The notes: generated from the sequence alone by a model not told the origin. 64,000 nucleotides of DNA from Gammaproteobacteria bacterium (GCA_018222405.1 JAAFAI010000019.1:39778-103777), one strand, 5' to 3'. Counted from the stretch's first letter, positions 17,064 through 26,655 are shown. Numbers and translations: made by a program.

Positions 17064-18776
17064 ATGAAAGGAATGAGCCTGTTGCCTTTACCAACCCATC
17101 ATATGATGAGGGCTGCCCTGTTGACGCTAGCCCTGTTATTGAATGCATGCGGCGGTGGCCTGAGTAAGGATGACTCTGACGAAAACTTTGCTGTTAATGC
17201 CGGTCGCGACCGCTCGGCGTCAGAGCAGACCGACGTTAGTTTATCTGCACAGGTGTCTTTCCCATCCGGGGCGGTAGTTTACAGCTGGTCGTCAACGCCG
17301 GCGCTTACCATCATCCATGATGACACCAGCATCGCCACGGCCAGTCTGACCACCCCGATAGTTACCGCCGACACGCAGTATGTGGTTACTGTTAGTGCTA
17401 CCGACGGAGCAGGTCAGTCGGCTTCAGATAGTTTTACTCTTACCGTAACCCCGGACAACCTGCCTCCCACCGCCATTATCACCCTTAGCGACTGGCCGGA
17501 CTTAGCGCCCGGCACCTACCCAGCCGGCGTGTCCCTGACCTTTGACGGGCGCAACAGCACTGATACCGACGGTACCAGCAGCGAAGAGATTAGTGCCTGG
17601 GCATGGCAACAAACCGCTGGTGACGACGTGCTGACCGGCATTGAAACCGACCAGTCGACACTGGTGATCGACACACCCGTTACCGATGCCAGGCAAACTC
17701 TGACATTCAGCCTGACGGTAACAGACGATGAAGGGGCCGAAGATACTACCACCCATTCGATTACCGTACTATCCGACGCTGAAACGCCGCCTGAGGTAGA
17801 TGCTGGTATCGACCAGGCATTGTTTGGCGGCGAGCGAATTGTGCTGGCGGGTACCGCCACCAGTACCGTACCGGCAGCCACACCGATAGCCACTCTGTGG
17901 ACTTATAGCGGTGATGCTGCGCCGCAAATCATCAACCCTAATACTGCTGATACCTATGCTATTGCGCCGCTGGTAGACAGTGCCACCACCCTGGATTTTT
18001 ACCTCACCGGGGAAGATATGTTCGGTAACGAAGTAACCGACCATCTGCGGGTACTGGTACGCCCATTCCCGGTGCGGGTGCTCAATGATACCGGCATGAC
18101 GCAACAGGCCACCAATACAACGTTATCGGCCACTCAGCAAAACGCATTTCCCGGTCAGGATGGTCAGCGCGGCGCCGATGCGCTGGCCGACAGTAATGTA
18201 CTGGAAAAAGCGGGGCGCGGCGAAAACGGCTTTGATTTTACCAAGCTCAATGCCAATGGCGATGAAGAAGATGTGGATGCACCACAGTTCAGCTGTGTAC
18301 GGGATAATGTTACCGGGCTGGTGTGGGAAGTAAAAACTACCGACGGCGGCCTGCGTGACCTTGATCACCGCTACAGCTGGTATGCCGAAGAAAACAACGG
18401 CGGCGCGCCCGGCAACCTTAATGGCACCAACACCAGTTGCACGCTGGCGAGCTGTAATACCAGTGCCTACATCGACGCGGTTAACAGCGCCGGATTATGC
18501 GGTTTCTATGACTGGCGTCTGCCCAATCATCAGGAGTTAATGTCGCTGCTGCATTTTGGCCGTACCACCCTGCCCCGCATTGACACGCAGTACTTTCCCA
18601 ACACCGGAGCCGATAGCGCCGCTACGCTCTGGTACTGGACCGCCCAGCCCAGCGCCGATGGCGTAAGCAATGATGCGGCACAGAACGCCTGGGCCATCGA
18701 CTTCATAAGTGGGGTGGATAATTTTCTTAATAAGTCAGATGCCGTCAGCATCCGACTGGTCAGAGCGGGACGATAA
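17064..18776 (+). CDS. Lipoprotein with PKD-like repeats and a C-terminal DUF1566 domain
   Basis: A 570-aa exported protein. Signal LLTLALLLNACGGG has a lipobox ending at Cys29, so lipidation and outer-membrane anchoring are likely. Residues about 38-330 form three beta-sandwich repeats of the PKD/REJ type: FAVNAGRDRSASEQTDVSLSA, then PPTAIITLSDWP, then PPEVDAGIDQALFGGERIVLAG. Residues about 395-568 match the DUF1566/Lcl C-terminal fold: FSCVRDNVTGLVWEVKT, CGFYDWRLPNHQELMSLL and a closing SIRLVRAGR. DUF1566 resembles C-type-lectin-like or sulfatase-modifying folds. Function is unknown. The next gene, 2 bp downstream, has the same C-terminal domain alone, so the pair is probably co-translated. 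Confidence 0.75.
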   Translation: MKGMSLLPLPTHHMMRAALLTLALLLNACGGGLSKDDSDENFAVNAGRDRSASEQTDVSLSAQVSFPSGAVVYSWSSTPALTIIHDDTSIATASLTTPIVTADTQYVVTVSATDGAGQSASDSFTLTVTPDNLPPTAIITLSDWPDLAPGTYPAGVSLTFDGRNSTDTDGTSSEEISAWAWQQTAGDDVLTGIETDQSTLVIDTPVTDARQTLTFSLTVTDDEGAEDTTTHSITVLSDAETPPEVDAGIDQALFGGERIVLAGTATSTVPAATPIATLWTYSGDAAPQIINPNTADTYAIAPLVDSATTLDFYLTGEDMFGNEVTDHLRVLVRPFPVRVLNDTGMTQQATNTTLSATQQNAFPGQDGQRGADALADSNVLEKAGRGENGFDFTKLNANGDEEDVDAPQFSCVRDNVTGLVWEVKTTDGGLRDLDHRYSWYAEENNGGAPGNLNGTNTSCTLASCNTSAYIDAVNSAGLCGFYDWRLPNHQELMSLLHFGRTTLPRIDTQYFPNTGADSAATLWYWTAQPSADGVSNDAAQNAWAIDFISGVDNFLNKSDAVSIRLVRAGR

Positions 18777-18778
18777 TC

Positions 18779-19297
18779 ATGAAACGCTTAATCACTGTCT
18801 TGTTTAGTTTACTTTGGGTGGCTGAGGTCACAGCGCAGGAATGCCTTACTAACGCCGTAGAAACCACGCCGGACGAGGTCTTCAGCCAGGTGACCAACGA
18901 TACCATTTTACACATCCCAACCGGTTTAATCTGGCAGCGCTGCGCGGTGGGGCAAACCTGGAATGGTGAAACCGAAACCTGTACCGGCGATGCCGAGCAA
19001 CTTACCTGGCAACAGGCATTGGTGTATGCCCGTGACTACGACGCTGAATTACTGGAAGGCTGGCGTGTTCCCAATGTCAAAGAACTGGCCTCTCTGACCG
19101 AGAAAAACTGCGTAAGACCGTCGGTGAACACCGCGTTTTTCCCGGCGACACCGCAAGACAGCTTCTGGTCGTCCACGCCAAGCCTGAACGACCCGGAAAG
19201 GGTCTGGACGGTGGCCTTCTTTAACGCCAGTTATTCCATCAAAGAAAAGCAACGGGCCGTCTACCTACGGCTGGTGCGCACCAATCTTCTCGAGTAG
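18779..19297 (+). CDS. Secreted DUF1566 protein
   Basis: A 172-aa protein with a Sec signal (MKRLITVLFSLLWVAEVTAQ) and a single DUF1566 domain: HIPTGLIWQRCAVGQTWNGETETC, WQQALVYARDYDAELLEGWRVPNVKELASL, FWSSTPSLN and a terminal YLRLVRTNL. Cysteines (ECLTN, QRCAVG, ETCTG, KNCVRP) suggest disulfides outside the cytoplasm. It starts 2 bp after the lipoprotein gene and is convergent with phaC, leaving only 10 bp between. Role unknown. The pairing suggests the two proteins act together, perhaps on the cell surface beside the MSHA pilus (inference). Confidence 0.72.
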   Translation: MKRLITVLFSLLWVAEVTAQECLTNAVETTPDEVFSQVTNDTILHIPTGLIWQRCAVGQTWNGETETCTGDAEQLTWQQALVYARDYDAELLEGWRVPNVKELASLTEKNCVRPSVNTAFFPATPQDSFWSSTPSLNDPERVWTVAFFNASYSIKEKQRAVYLRLVRTNLLE

Positions 19298-19307
19298 CCT
19301 TCCAACG

Positions 19308-21044
19308 CTATTGCGCCAGCACATAATCGCCGGGAGCGGCCGGTAACGTCTTAATGGCTTCCACCGGTCTGGCGCTGACTTTACGGCTTGACTGTGAGGT
19401 TAGCCATTGCTGCCATGCAGGCCACCAGGAGCCCTCCTGTAAGGGTACTTCATCAAGCCATGCCTGGGGTGGCAGGTAAGCCCCGTCTTCTTTACGGGTA
19501 GCCATCTGATAGACCCGGTGAGCATGACCAGGCTCGCTGATAATACCAGCATTATGGCCACCATTTGTCAGCAGAAAGGTGATGTCTTTATCAATCAGCA
19601 AATTGATTTTGTACACCGACTGCCACGGTGCCACATGGTCTTTCGCGGTGCCCACAACAAACAGCGGCACCTGAATATCGGCCAGGGCAATGGGCCGGTT
19701 ATCGACCATAAACTGACCGCTGGCCAGCGAGTTATGCAAATAACACTGGCGCAAATATTCAGCGTGCATGCGCGCAGGCATGCGTGTGGCGTCTTTATTC
19801 CAGGTAAGCAAATCATTGGGATGCTGGCGCTCTCCCAGCAGATATTCGTTTACCCAACGCGACCACAATAAGTAGTTTGCCCGTAGCAGAGTAAAAGTGC
19901 CGGCCATACTCTCTTTGGGCAGGAAACCGTTTTTGGCCATCACCGCCTCCAGCATCGACAGCTGGCTTTCATCGATGAATAACCGCAGGTCGCCAGCATC
20001 ACTGAAGTCGGTCTGTGCCGCCAGTAAGGTTAACGCGCAGAATGGATTACGCTTTTCCCGGGCCAGCCAGGCAGCGGCCATCGTCAACAGGGTACCGCCC
20101 AGACAATAGCCCACCCCGTTGATTTGTTCTGAGGGTACCCGCTGCTGCACCGCTTCGATCGCCTCACCCAGACCCTGTTTCAGGTAATCAATCAGACTTA
20201 CGTTATGATCCTCGTGCTGCGGGTTTTTCCAGGAGATCATAAAGACGGTATGGCCCTGCTGCACCAGATAACGCACCAGGGAGTTATGTTCCGATAAATC
20301 GAGAATGTAATACTTCATTATCCACGCCGGCACCACCAGCACCGGCTCAGCGCATACTTCTTCTGTTTCCGGGCTGTACTGAATAAGCTCCAGCAGGTTG
20401 TTTTTGAACACCACCTGGCCAGGTGTGACGGCAATATTTTTGCCAACCCGGTAGGTTTCCTGGTGTTGAGGCTCAGCTTCCCTGAAATACTGCTGCTGGA
20501 TATCCTCGATAAGGTTATCAACCCCTTTTACCAGGTTAGCGCCGGCAGATTCCAGGGTTTTGTGAATGACATTCGGGTTTGTGGTCAGGTAGTTAGCCGG
20601 TGATAAGGCTTCCAGCCATTGTCGCACCGAAAAATTCACCATGTCAGTATGGTGTTTTTCAACGCCCTGTACATCGCGGGTAGCCAGTTGCCACCACTGG
20701 CGCATAGCCAGGTAATTTTGCCGGTACACAGCATAGGGCCAGGTTTGCCATTCAGGCCCGGACAACCGGTTATCTTCTGCTGCGTCTTCGAGATTTTTAT
20801 TCAGCGTACTGGCATTGGTCAGCGTTAAATCCAATAATGCCTGCTGCTTACCCAGCGACAGCAACAAATGAATAAACCAGTCGGTGAAGGCCAGCGAATA
20901 GGCCACCGGGTCGATACCGCCGGTAAACTGCGCGAGTAACTGGTTAATGGCATAATCGGGCTTTAGCGGCTCGCTAACATCGTCGGGGACCGCACGCTGA
21001 TCGGTGTAGGTGTACTCAATTACGTTACTTTCGTGATTTATCAT
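19308..21044 (-). CDS. phaC: Poly(3-hydroxyalkanoate) synthase, class I type
   Basis: Polymerises (R)-3-hydroxyacyl-CoA into PHA granules. The protein is 578 aa, the usual class I length. An N-terminal PhaC_N region (about 60-230) precedes an alpha/beta-hydrolase core. The lipase-like box reads GYCLGG, with nucleophile Cys314 in place of Ser. Asp469 (GTAKDHVAPW) and His497 (NGGHNAGI) complete the triad, and PAWIMKYYILDLS is the standard PhaC signature. No phaA, phaB or phasin gene is adjacent. Instead a MaoC-Pta fusion and a kinase are divergent. The ATG start at 21044 is preceded by GGGAGAC. The promoter should lie in the 168-bp gap shared with the Pta gene. Confidence 0.93.
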   Translation of the reverse strand: MINHESNVIEYTYTDQRAVPDDVSEPLKPDYAINQLLAQFTGGIDPVAYSLAFTDWFIHLLLSLGKQQALLDLTLTNASTLNKNLEDAAEDNRLSGPEWQTWPYAVYRQNYLAMRQWWQLATRDVQGVEKHHTDMVNFSVRQWLEALSPANYLTTNPNVIHKTLESAGANLVKGVDNLIEDIQQQYFREAEPQHQETYRVGKNIAVTPGQVVFKNNLLELIQYSPETEEVCAEPVLVVPAWIMKYYILDLSEHNSLVRYLVQQGHTVFMISWKNPQHEDHNVSLIDYLKQGLGEAIEAVQQRVPSEQINGVGYCLGGTLLTMAAAWLAREKRNPFCALTLLAAQTDFSDAGDLRLFIDESQLSMLEAVMAKNGFLPKESMAGTFTLLRANYLLWSRWVNEYLLGERQHPNDLLTWNKDATRMPARMHAEYLRQCYLHNSLASGQFMVDNRPIALADIQVPLFVVGTAKDHVAPWQSVYKINLLIDKDITFLLTNGGHNAGIISEPGHAHRVYQMATRKEDGAYLPPQAWLDEVPLQEGSWWPAWQQWLTSQSSRKVSARPVEAIKTLPAAPGDYVLAQ

Positions 21045-21151
21045 AACTAGTCTCCCTGACTGTTTTGCCCAGCATAGCAGTAGCCGCCCTTAAAAAGCTT
21101 GATCTTGATGGGTATCAATGCACATTTATTCATCTACTTGTAGTGTAAGCA

Positions 21152-21163
21152 TGTAATATTACA
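21152..21163. promoter_or_regulatory. Perfect 12-bp palindrome in the phaC / maoC-pta divergent gap
   Basis: TGTAATATTACA is self-complementary over all 12 bases. It sits 50-61 bp before the start of the MaoC-Pta gene and 108-119 bp before phaC, a plausible operator position. The regulator is unknown. Its core resembles half of the AT-rich motif at 39023-39041 but is not the same. Confidence 0.35.
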
Positions 21164-21212
21164 AAGCGAGCTACAGTATTCAGAATTTGGCGCCTCTGGC
21201 CGGAGAATCGAT

Positions 21213-22607
21213 ATGGAAATGATCCGCAACAAACCCTACGACAGCATTACAGTGGGCGATAAAGCCACACTCACCCGCACATTAACCCGTAAGGATATTC
21301 AGCTGTTTGCCATTATGTCGGGCGATGTTAACCCGGCCCACGTAGACGAGGAGTATGCTAACAGCTCCCAGTTTCACCACATCATCGCCCATGGCATGTG
21401 GGGCGGCGCATTAATTTCCACCGTGCTGGGAACCCAACTGCCCGGCCCCGGCACCATTTACCTGAAGCAGGATTTCACTTTCCGCCGCCCGGTATCCTTA
21501 GGCGATAACCTGACAGTAACGGTCACCGTGGTGGAAAAACGTGAACATCACCAGATCCTCCTCGACTGCGCCTGCACTAATCAGGAGGGTGACGTGGTGA
21601 TTGATGGTCAGGCGCTGGTCAAAGCCCCCACCGAACAAATCGATCGGCCTCGCGCCGTGTTACCGGCGGTTGAACTCAAAGAACAAAGCAGCGACCGCTA
21701 TCAGCAGTTTATGGACATGGCAAAAGGTATGTCGCCACTCAGAACCTGCGTGGTGCACCCGGTTGATCTAAACTCTTTGGCCGGCGCTGTTGAGGCCGCG
21801 GCAGATAACCTTATCGCACCTATTCTGGTAGGCCCCAAAGCGCGTATTGAGCAGGTGGCGCTGGAAAATAACCTCGACATTTCGGCTTTTGAACTGGTGG
21901 ATACGCCGCACAGTCATGCCGCGGCAGAGACCGCTGTAAAGCTGGTAAGCAGTGGCAAGGCAGAAGCGTTGATGAAGGGTCACCTACACACCGATGAAAT
22001 GATGCACGAGGTACTCAATAAAGACTACGGGCTGCGCACCGGCCGGGTGATGAGTCACATCTTCGCTCTGGATGCCCCTAGCTACCATAAGTCGCTGTTT
22101 CTGACCGATGCGGCGATTAATATCCGGCCCAATCTGGCTACCAAGAAAGACATTATTCAAAACGCCATTGAACTGGTTTACACCCTGACCAACAAAACGC
22201 CCAAGGTTGCTATCCTGTCGGCTGTAGAAACCGTGGAGGAGAAAATCCCATCAACCCTGGATGCCACGGCGCTGTGCAAAATGGCCGAGCGTGGCCAGAT
22301 AGTCGGCGGCCTGCTCGACGGCCCACTGGCCATGGATAACGCCATTTCTGCTGAAGCGGCGCAATCGAAAGGCATCTTGTCGCAGGTTGCCGGCGATGCA
22401 GACATTCTGGTGGCACCGGATCTGGAATCAGGCAATATGCTGTTTAAACAGATGCGCTATCTGTCCGGAATTGAGGGAGCAGGCATTGTGCTGGGGGCCC
22501 GGGCACCGATTATTCTTACCAGCCGGGCCGGCGGCCCGCTTACCCGCAAAGTATCCTGTGCCATGGCATTGGTCTATCAGCGTAAACGCGGAGATCTGCC
22601 GCTATGA
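21213..22607 (+). CDS. Bifunctional MaoC-type enoyl-CoA hydratase / phosphate acyltransferase
   Basis: A 464-aa fusion. Residues about 10-145 form a MaoC/R-hydratase hot-dog domain with the catalytic D38-x4-H43 in SGDVNPAHVDEEYA. Residues about 160-464 form a phosphate acetyl/butyryltransferase domain: GPKARIEQVALENN, SGKAEALMKGHLHTDEMM, DAAINIRPNLATKKDIIQNA, DGPLAMDNAIS and PDLESGNMLFKQM. The first domain would make (R)-3-hydroxyacyl-CoA from enoyl-CoA, or the reverse. The second swaps CoA for phosphate on an acyl group. The next gene, a carboxylate kinase, overlaps the stop as ATGA, completing acyl-CoA to acyl-phosphate to acid plus ATP. Substrate chain length is unknown. Confidence 0.88.
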   Translation: MEMIRNKPYDSITVGDKATLTRTLTRKDIQLFAIMSGDVNPAHVDEEYANSSQFHHIIAHGMWGGALISTVLGTQLPGPGTIYLKQDFTFRRPVSLGDNLTVTVTVVEKREHHQILLDCACTNQEGDVVIDGQALVKAPTEQIDRPRAVLPAVELKEQSSDRYQQFMDMAKGMSPLRTCVVHPVDLNSLAGAVEAAADNLIAPILVGPKARIEQVALENNLDISAFELVDTPHSHAAAETAVKLVSSGKAEALMKGHLHTDEMMHEVLNKDYGLRTGRVMSHIFALDAPSYHKSLFLTDAAINIRPNLATKKDIIQNAIELVYTLTNKTPKVAILSAVETVEEKIPSTLDATALCKMAERGQIVGGLLDGPLAMDNAISAEAAQSKGILSQVAGDADILVAPDLESGNMLFKQMRYLSGIEGAGIVLGARAPIILTSRAGGPLTRKVSCAMALVYQRKRGDLPL

Positions 22608-23701
22608 GCAAGCAAACCGATAGCCCCCATTACCTGGTATTGAACAGCGGCTCCTCCACCTTGAAATACGCCGTATATGACGCTACCAGCCTGGCTGTAG
22701 TGGAACGGGGGATATTCGAACTCAGCGAAGATAATTACACCGAAACGCTGGAAGAAGTACTGCATCATGGCGGTTATGTGAGTGCCGTTGGGCACCGGGT
22801 TGTGCATGGCGGCACCGCCTTCACTCAACCACTGCTTATTGATGATAGCGCCCTCGCATCACTCGATAAACTGTGCGACCTGGCCCCACTGCACCAGCCG
22901 CATAATTTGCATGCCGTAAAAGTACTGCGCGGGCTGCACCCGGAATTACCTCAGGTGGCCTGCTTTGATACCGCTTTTCACGCTACGCAGGCTGAGGTTT
23001 CAACCGCTTACGCATTGCCTGACTCACTACGTAGTCAGGGGCTTCGCCGCTATGGTTTTCATGGTTTATCTTATGATTACATTAGCCATCAGCTGGCTGC
23101 CTCAGATGCTGAGGCCGGTGGCAGATGCGTAGTATTGCACCTGGGTAGCGGCGCCAGTGGTTGCGCTATGTCCAAAGGTAAAAGCGTTAGCTCAACCATG
23201 GGCTTTACCGCGCTTGATGGCCTGATGATGGCGACCCGTTGCGGCACTTTGGATCCGGGGCTGGTGTTACACTGCATAACCGAATTGGGAATGTCTGCCT
23301 CAGAAGTGACCAGTGCATTGTACAAATCGTCCGGGCTGCTGGGGGTTTCCGGTTGCTCTGGTGACATGCGTATTCTGGCGCAACATGCTGATAAGCCTGC
23401 GGTGGCTGATGCACTTGCCCTTTATTGCCGTTACATCGTACGCGCCATTGGCAGCCTGACCGCCGAGTTACAAGGCCTGGATACACTGATATTTACCGCG
23501 GGAGTGGGTGAAAACGCTCCGGATATCCGCAGCAGGGTATGCGAGCAGCTGAGCTGGCTTGGCGTTGAGCTGGATAAAGCCGCTAATCAGGACAACCGCC
23601 TCGTGGTCAGCACGTCATCATCCGCAGTCACTGTGCGAGTGATCCCCACCAATGAAGAGTGGATGATTGCACATTACATGCGGCAGGCGCTCAACCCATA
23701 A
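22604..23701 (+). CDS. ackA: Acetate/propionate kinase
   Basis: Makes ATP and carboxylate from acyl-phosphate, in the cytoplasm. The protein is 365 aa, about 35 shorter than typical AckA. Acetokinase motifs are in order: LNSGSSTLKYAV, GHRVVHGG, CFDTAFHA, RYGFHGLSYDYI, HLGSGASGCAM, GLMMATRCGTLDPG and FTAGVGENAPDIR. The ATG lies within the stop of the upstream phosphate acyltransferase, so the two are translationally coupled. Propionate or butyrate could be the real substrate. Symbol given by family, not by proven substrate. Confidence 0.86.
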   Translation: MSKQTDSPHYLVLNSGSSTLKYAVYDATSLAVVERGIFELSEDNYTETLEEVLHHGGYVSAVGHRVVHGGTAFTQPLLIDDSALASLDKLCDLAPLHQPHNLHAVKVLRGLHPELPQVACFDTAFHATQAEVSTAYALPDSLRSQGLRRYGFHGLSYDYISHQLAASDAEAGGRCVVLHLGSGASGCAMSKGKSVSSTMGFTALDGLMMATRCGTLDPGLVLHCITELGMSASEVTSALYKSSGLLGVSGCSGDMRILAQHADKPAVADALALYCRYIVRAIGSLTAELQGLDTLIFTAGVGENAPDIRSRVCEQLSWLGVELDKAANQDNRLVVSTSSSAVTVRVIPTNEEWMIAHYMRQALNP

Positions 23702-24019
23702 AGCGCTTGCCTTTCAGAACTTCGGCTCTTAAAGCTAGTTTGTCGCCCCCTCGCTAACAGGCCGTTTTTTTTAACTGATTATTAACCGGCTACCCCACGG
23801 GCACACTAATAGATTCTGCCCTCTCAATGAGCCCGCCAATCAAGCCTCAAGGTTAAGTAAAACTAAACATAGACTTTAATCTAAATTAAAACTCTGGTTG
23901 TAATCAAGAATTATTCGCATTACTATTCTCTCAAATTTTGCAGTCGATCATTCCTCAACCAACCCAGATTGGTGAGGTGTTGACCGATATTTCAGCTCAG
24001 CATACCTGGAGACTTTAGT
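23702..24019. other. Intergenic region before the siderophore receptor
   Basis: This 318-bp stretch has no credible gene. It holds a T-run (23765-23772) without a convincing stem, an AT-rich promoter-like part and the candidate Fur site at 23906-23924. No clear -35/-10 pair could be assigned. GGAG lies 9 nt before the TTG start at 24020. Confidence 0.5.
23906..23924 (+). promoter_or_regulatory. Candidate Fur box
   Basis: The 19 bases here match the classical GATAATGATAATCATTATC consensus at 11 positions by my count, including the AAT..AT and CATTA blocks. The site is about 95 bp before a siderophore-type TonB receptor, where iron control is expected. The match is moderate, so the call is tentative. 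Confidence 0.35.
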
Positions 24020-26110
24020 TTGAAATTTGCACTATCAGTAGTTGCCGCAGCGCTTGCCTTTAATACCTCAGTATCAGCCAGCACGGCAGACGACCCCGAA
24101 CGCATTACTATTGAAGGCCAGTATTTATCGATCAATGAGTCCAATTCGGTAAAAACGCCCACGCCGATTATTGATGTACCACAGAGCCTGTCGATTTTGA
24201 CGGCCGAGGACATTACTGAACGCGGGATCACCAGTATCGGTGAAATCATCGACTACACGCCGGGCGTTAATACCTCTCAGGGTGAAGGACACCGGGATTC
24301 AGTGGTGTTTCGCGGCGTTCGTTCAACCGCAGATTTTTACATTGATGGCAACCGCGATGACGTACAGTACTATCGCTCGCTGTACAATGTGGAACAGGTG
24401 GAAATCCTGCGCGGCCCCAACGCCCTGCTGTTTGGCCGCGGTGGTACCGGCGGTATCCTGAACCGGGTCTCGAAAAAAGCCAAATTAGATGAAACCTTCA
24501 CCGGCTACAAAGCTACACTCAACACCTTTGGCGGCTATGGTGTAGAAGTAGACACCAACACTGATATGAGCAGCACCTCAGCGCTGCGTATTAATGCGAT
24601 GTACGAATCACTGGATAACCACCGTGATTTCTTCGACGGCGAGCGCATTGGGTTCAATCCCACCGCCAGGTTCGAATTAAGCGGCGACAGCATGCTGGAT
24701 GTGTCTTACGAGTATATTAACCACGAACGTTTTATTGACCGTGGTATTCCCACCGGCGCCGATGGTCGTCCGGTAGAGTCACTGAAAAATGTGGTGTTTG
24801 GCGACCCGGAGAACAACTACCATGGGCTCGAGGCTCACGTATTCCGCGTAAACCTGTCACACCAGTTTAACGACTACACCAAAGCCAACGTAAACGTGTT
24901 TTACGGCGACTACGACAAGGTTTACTCAAACTTTTACGCCAGTGACTATGACGCCGCAACCAACATTGTTGAGCTGGACGGATATATTGATGAAACAGCC
25001 CGCGACAACCTTATTCTATCGGGCAATCTGATCAGCGAATTCAGCACCGGCGGCATTGGCCATATGGTGATCGCGGGTACAGAGATTATCCGCACGAATT
25101 CAGACCAGTTCCGCTTAAATCCGGTATTTGACAGCACCGGCAATGACCGTGAAACGTTTTTCACCCAGCGCCCGTTGGCATTTAGCGGCTTTAGCGGCAT
25201 CAACGCTGCGGGTGATCAGGTAACCACCGCTTTTACGGCACTCAATGATGATACGCGGGTAACCCTGGATGTTGTCTCGTTCTTTGTGCAGGATGAGATT
25301 GAGCTATCTGAACACCTGGATCTGGTACTTGGTGCCCGTTTTGACCGTTTCGATATTGAGGTATTTAACGCTAAGGCAGTGGAAACCCGCAGCCGCACCG
25401 ACGAACAGGTTTCTCCTCGTGCAGGGCTTATTTATAAGCCGCAGGAAAACATCTCGCTTTATGCCAGTTACAGCGAGTCTTTCCTGCCGCGCAGTGGTGA
25501 GCAATATACCGATATTAACGGCAGTGACAACCAACTTGACCCTGATACCTACAGCAATCAGGAAATTGGTGTTAAGTGGGATTTTGCCCAGGGTCTGAGC
25601 TTCACCGCCGCAGTGTTTGAAAACGAGCAAAGCTCTCCTCAGGTGGCCGATGATAACCCGGAAACCCTGGACGTAATTAACTCAGACATCTCTGGCTACG
25701 AGTTGCAACTCACTGGCTATCTGAATGATGACTGGCGTATTACCGCTAACTACAGCCACCTCGAGGGCGAAATCGTTGACCGCAGTGGCCCCACCGGCCG
25801 CACGCCTCGTGAGTTACCGGAAAATACCTTCTCGGTATGGAGCACTTATCAGGTGAGCGACGTATTTGGTATTGGCCTGGGCGCCACCTACCAGGATGAG
25901 AGCTTCATTAACAACGGTAATTCGGCAGTATTACCCAGCTATACCCGTTGGGATGCGTCGGCGTATTACGATATCAGCGAAGACCTGCGCGTGCAGCTGA
26001 ACATCGAAAACCTGACCGACGAACTGTACTTCCCGAATGCACACGCCACGCATCAGGCAACGGTAGCTGCGCCGCTTAACGCAATGCTGACAGTTGTGGG
26101 CAGATTTTAA
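24020..26110 (+). CDS. TonB-dependent siderophore receptor
   Basis: Outer-membrane receptor of 696 aa. A signal peptide (residues 1-20, ending SVSA) is followed by a plug domain (about 45-165) with IIDVPQSLSILTAEDITERG, the siderophore-receptor opening, and VEILRGPNALLFGRGGTGGILN. The beta-barrel ends ...LTVVGRF with terminal Phe, as outer-membrane proteins do. The sequence resembles the Fiu/BfrD group of catecholate or similar receptors, and the ligand is not assignable. A TTG start at 24020 with GGAG upstream gives a good signal peptide. Monocistronic: followed by a strong terminator. A moderate Fur-like site lies upstream. Confidence 0.9.
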   Translation: MKFALSVVAAALAFNTSVSASTADDPERITIEGQYLSINESNSVKTPTPIIDVPQSLSILTAEDITERGITSIGEIIDYTPGVNTSQGEGHRDSVVFRGVRSTADFYIDGNRDDVQYYRSLYNVEQVEILRGPNALLFGRGGTGGILNRVSKKAKLDETFTGYKATLNTFGGYGVEVDTNTDMSSTSALRINAMYESLDNHRDFFDGERIGFNPTARFELSGDSMLDVSYEYINHERFIDRGIPTGADGRPVESLKNVVFGDPENNYHGLEAHVFRVNLSHQFNDYTKANVNVFYGDYDKVYSNFYASDYDAATNIVELDGYIDETARDNLILSGNLISEFSTGGIGHMVIAGTEIIRTNSDQFRLNPVFDSTGNDRETFFTQRPLAFSGFSGINAAGDQVTTAFTALNDDTRVTLDVVSFFVQDEIELSEHLDLVLGARFDRFDIEVFNAKAVETRSRTDEQVSPRAGLIYKPQENISLYASYSESFLPRSGEQYTDINGSDNQLDPDTYSNQEIGVKWDFAQGLSFTAAVFENEQSSPQVADDNPETLDVINSDISGYELQLTGYLNDDWRITANYSHLEGEIVDRSGPTGRTPRELPENTFSVWSTYQVSDVFGIGLGATYQDESFINNGNSAVLPSYTRWDASAYYDISEDLRVQLNIENLTDELYFPNAHATHQATVAAPLNAMLTVVGRF

Positions 26111-26135
26111 GAAGTCTTTACGCCTGTTAGCCAGA

Positions 26136-26162
26136 AGCCCTGCACTAGCGGGGCTTTTTTTC
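26136..26162 (+). terminator. Rho-independent terminator after the siderophore receptor
   Basis: AGCCCTGC-ACTA-GCGGGGCT stem-loop followed by a run of seven Ts, 26 bp after the receptor stop. Confidence 0.85.
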
Positions 26163-26221
26163 GAAAAAAAAGAACGGAAACGCCTTCTGGCAGGTTTAAA
26201 GAACGGCTGTGCCACCTAGCT

Positions 26222-26587
26222 TTATTTAAGCAAGCCGAAACGTTTCAGAAAGTCACTCACAGAAATCGTTGCGTAATCAACATATTCACCGGCATCGTAG
26301 AACCGGCCATGGCACTGAGGGCAGCTTTCGAAATGGATATGTCGCTGTGCGCTGTCGGTCATTTCGAGCATTTTAATGTTAGGGCACACCGGGCAATTAA
26401 TATCGCTTATTTCACTGTAAAGCGCGCCCATTTTCTTATCGCCGGTATCCAGTGCCCCGGCGAAGTCTTTTAGCTCCTTGTGCTCCATTACGTCAAACCA
26501 TAAACCATGACAGGTGCAACAACGCTCGACCACACCGGCAGGCGTGCTGATATGCTCAAAATTACCATGACACTTTGGACAATCCAT
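26222..26587 (-). CDS. Zinc-ribbon (zf-TFIIB-like) protein
   Basis: Small cytoplasmic protein of 121 aa with two zinc-ribbon units. The first has CPKC at 3-6 and CCTC near 23-26. The second has CPVC and CPQC about 20 residues apart. The context CCTCHGLWFDVMEHKEL matches the zf-TFIIB domain of bacterial zinc-ribbon proteins (C-x2-C ... C-x2-C-G-x-W-x-D-x-x-E-L). No enzymatic domain is seen. Function unknown. Single gene, convergent with the receptor gene. Confidence 0.75.
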   Translation of the reverse strand: MDCPKCHGNFEHISTPAGVVERCCTCHGLWFDVMEHKELKDFAGALDTGDKKMGALYSEISDINCPVCPNIKMLEMTDSAQRHIHFESCPQCHGRFYDAGEYVDYATISVSDFLKRFGLLK

Positions 26588-26655
26588 AAAACTTCCTGGA
26601 CGGGTAAAACAAACAGAAGTTTACTATATGCATTTTAGGCGATGCTGTCATTGCC

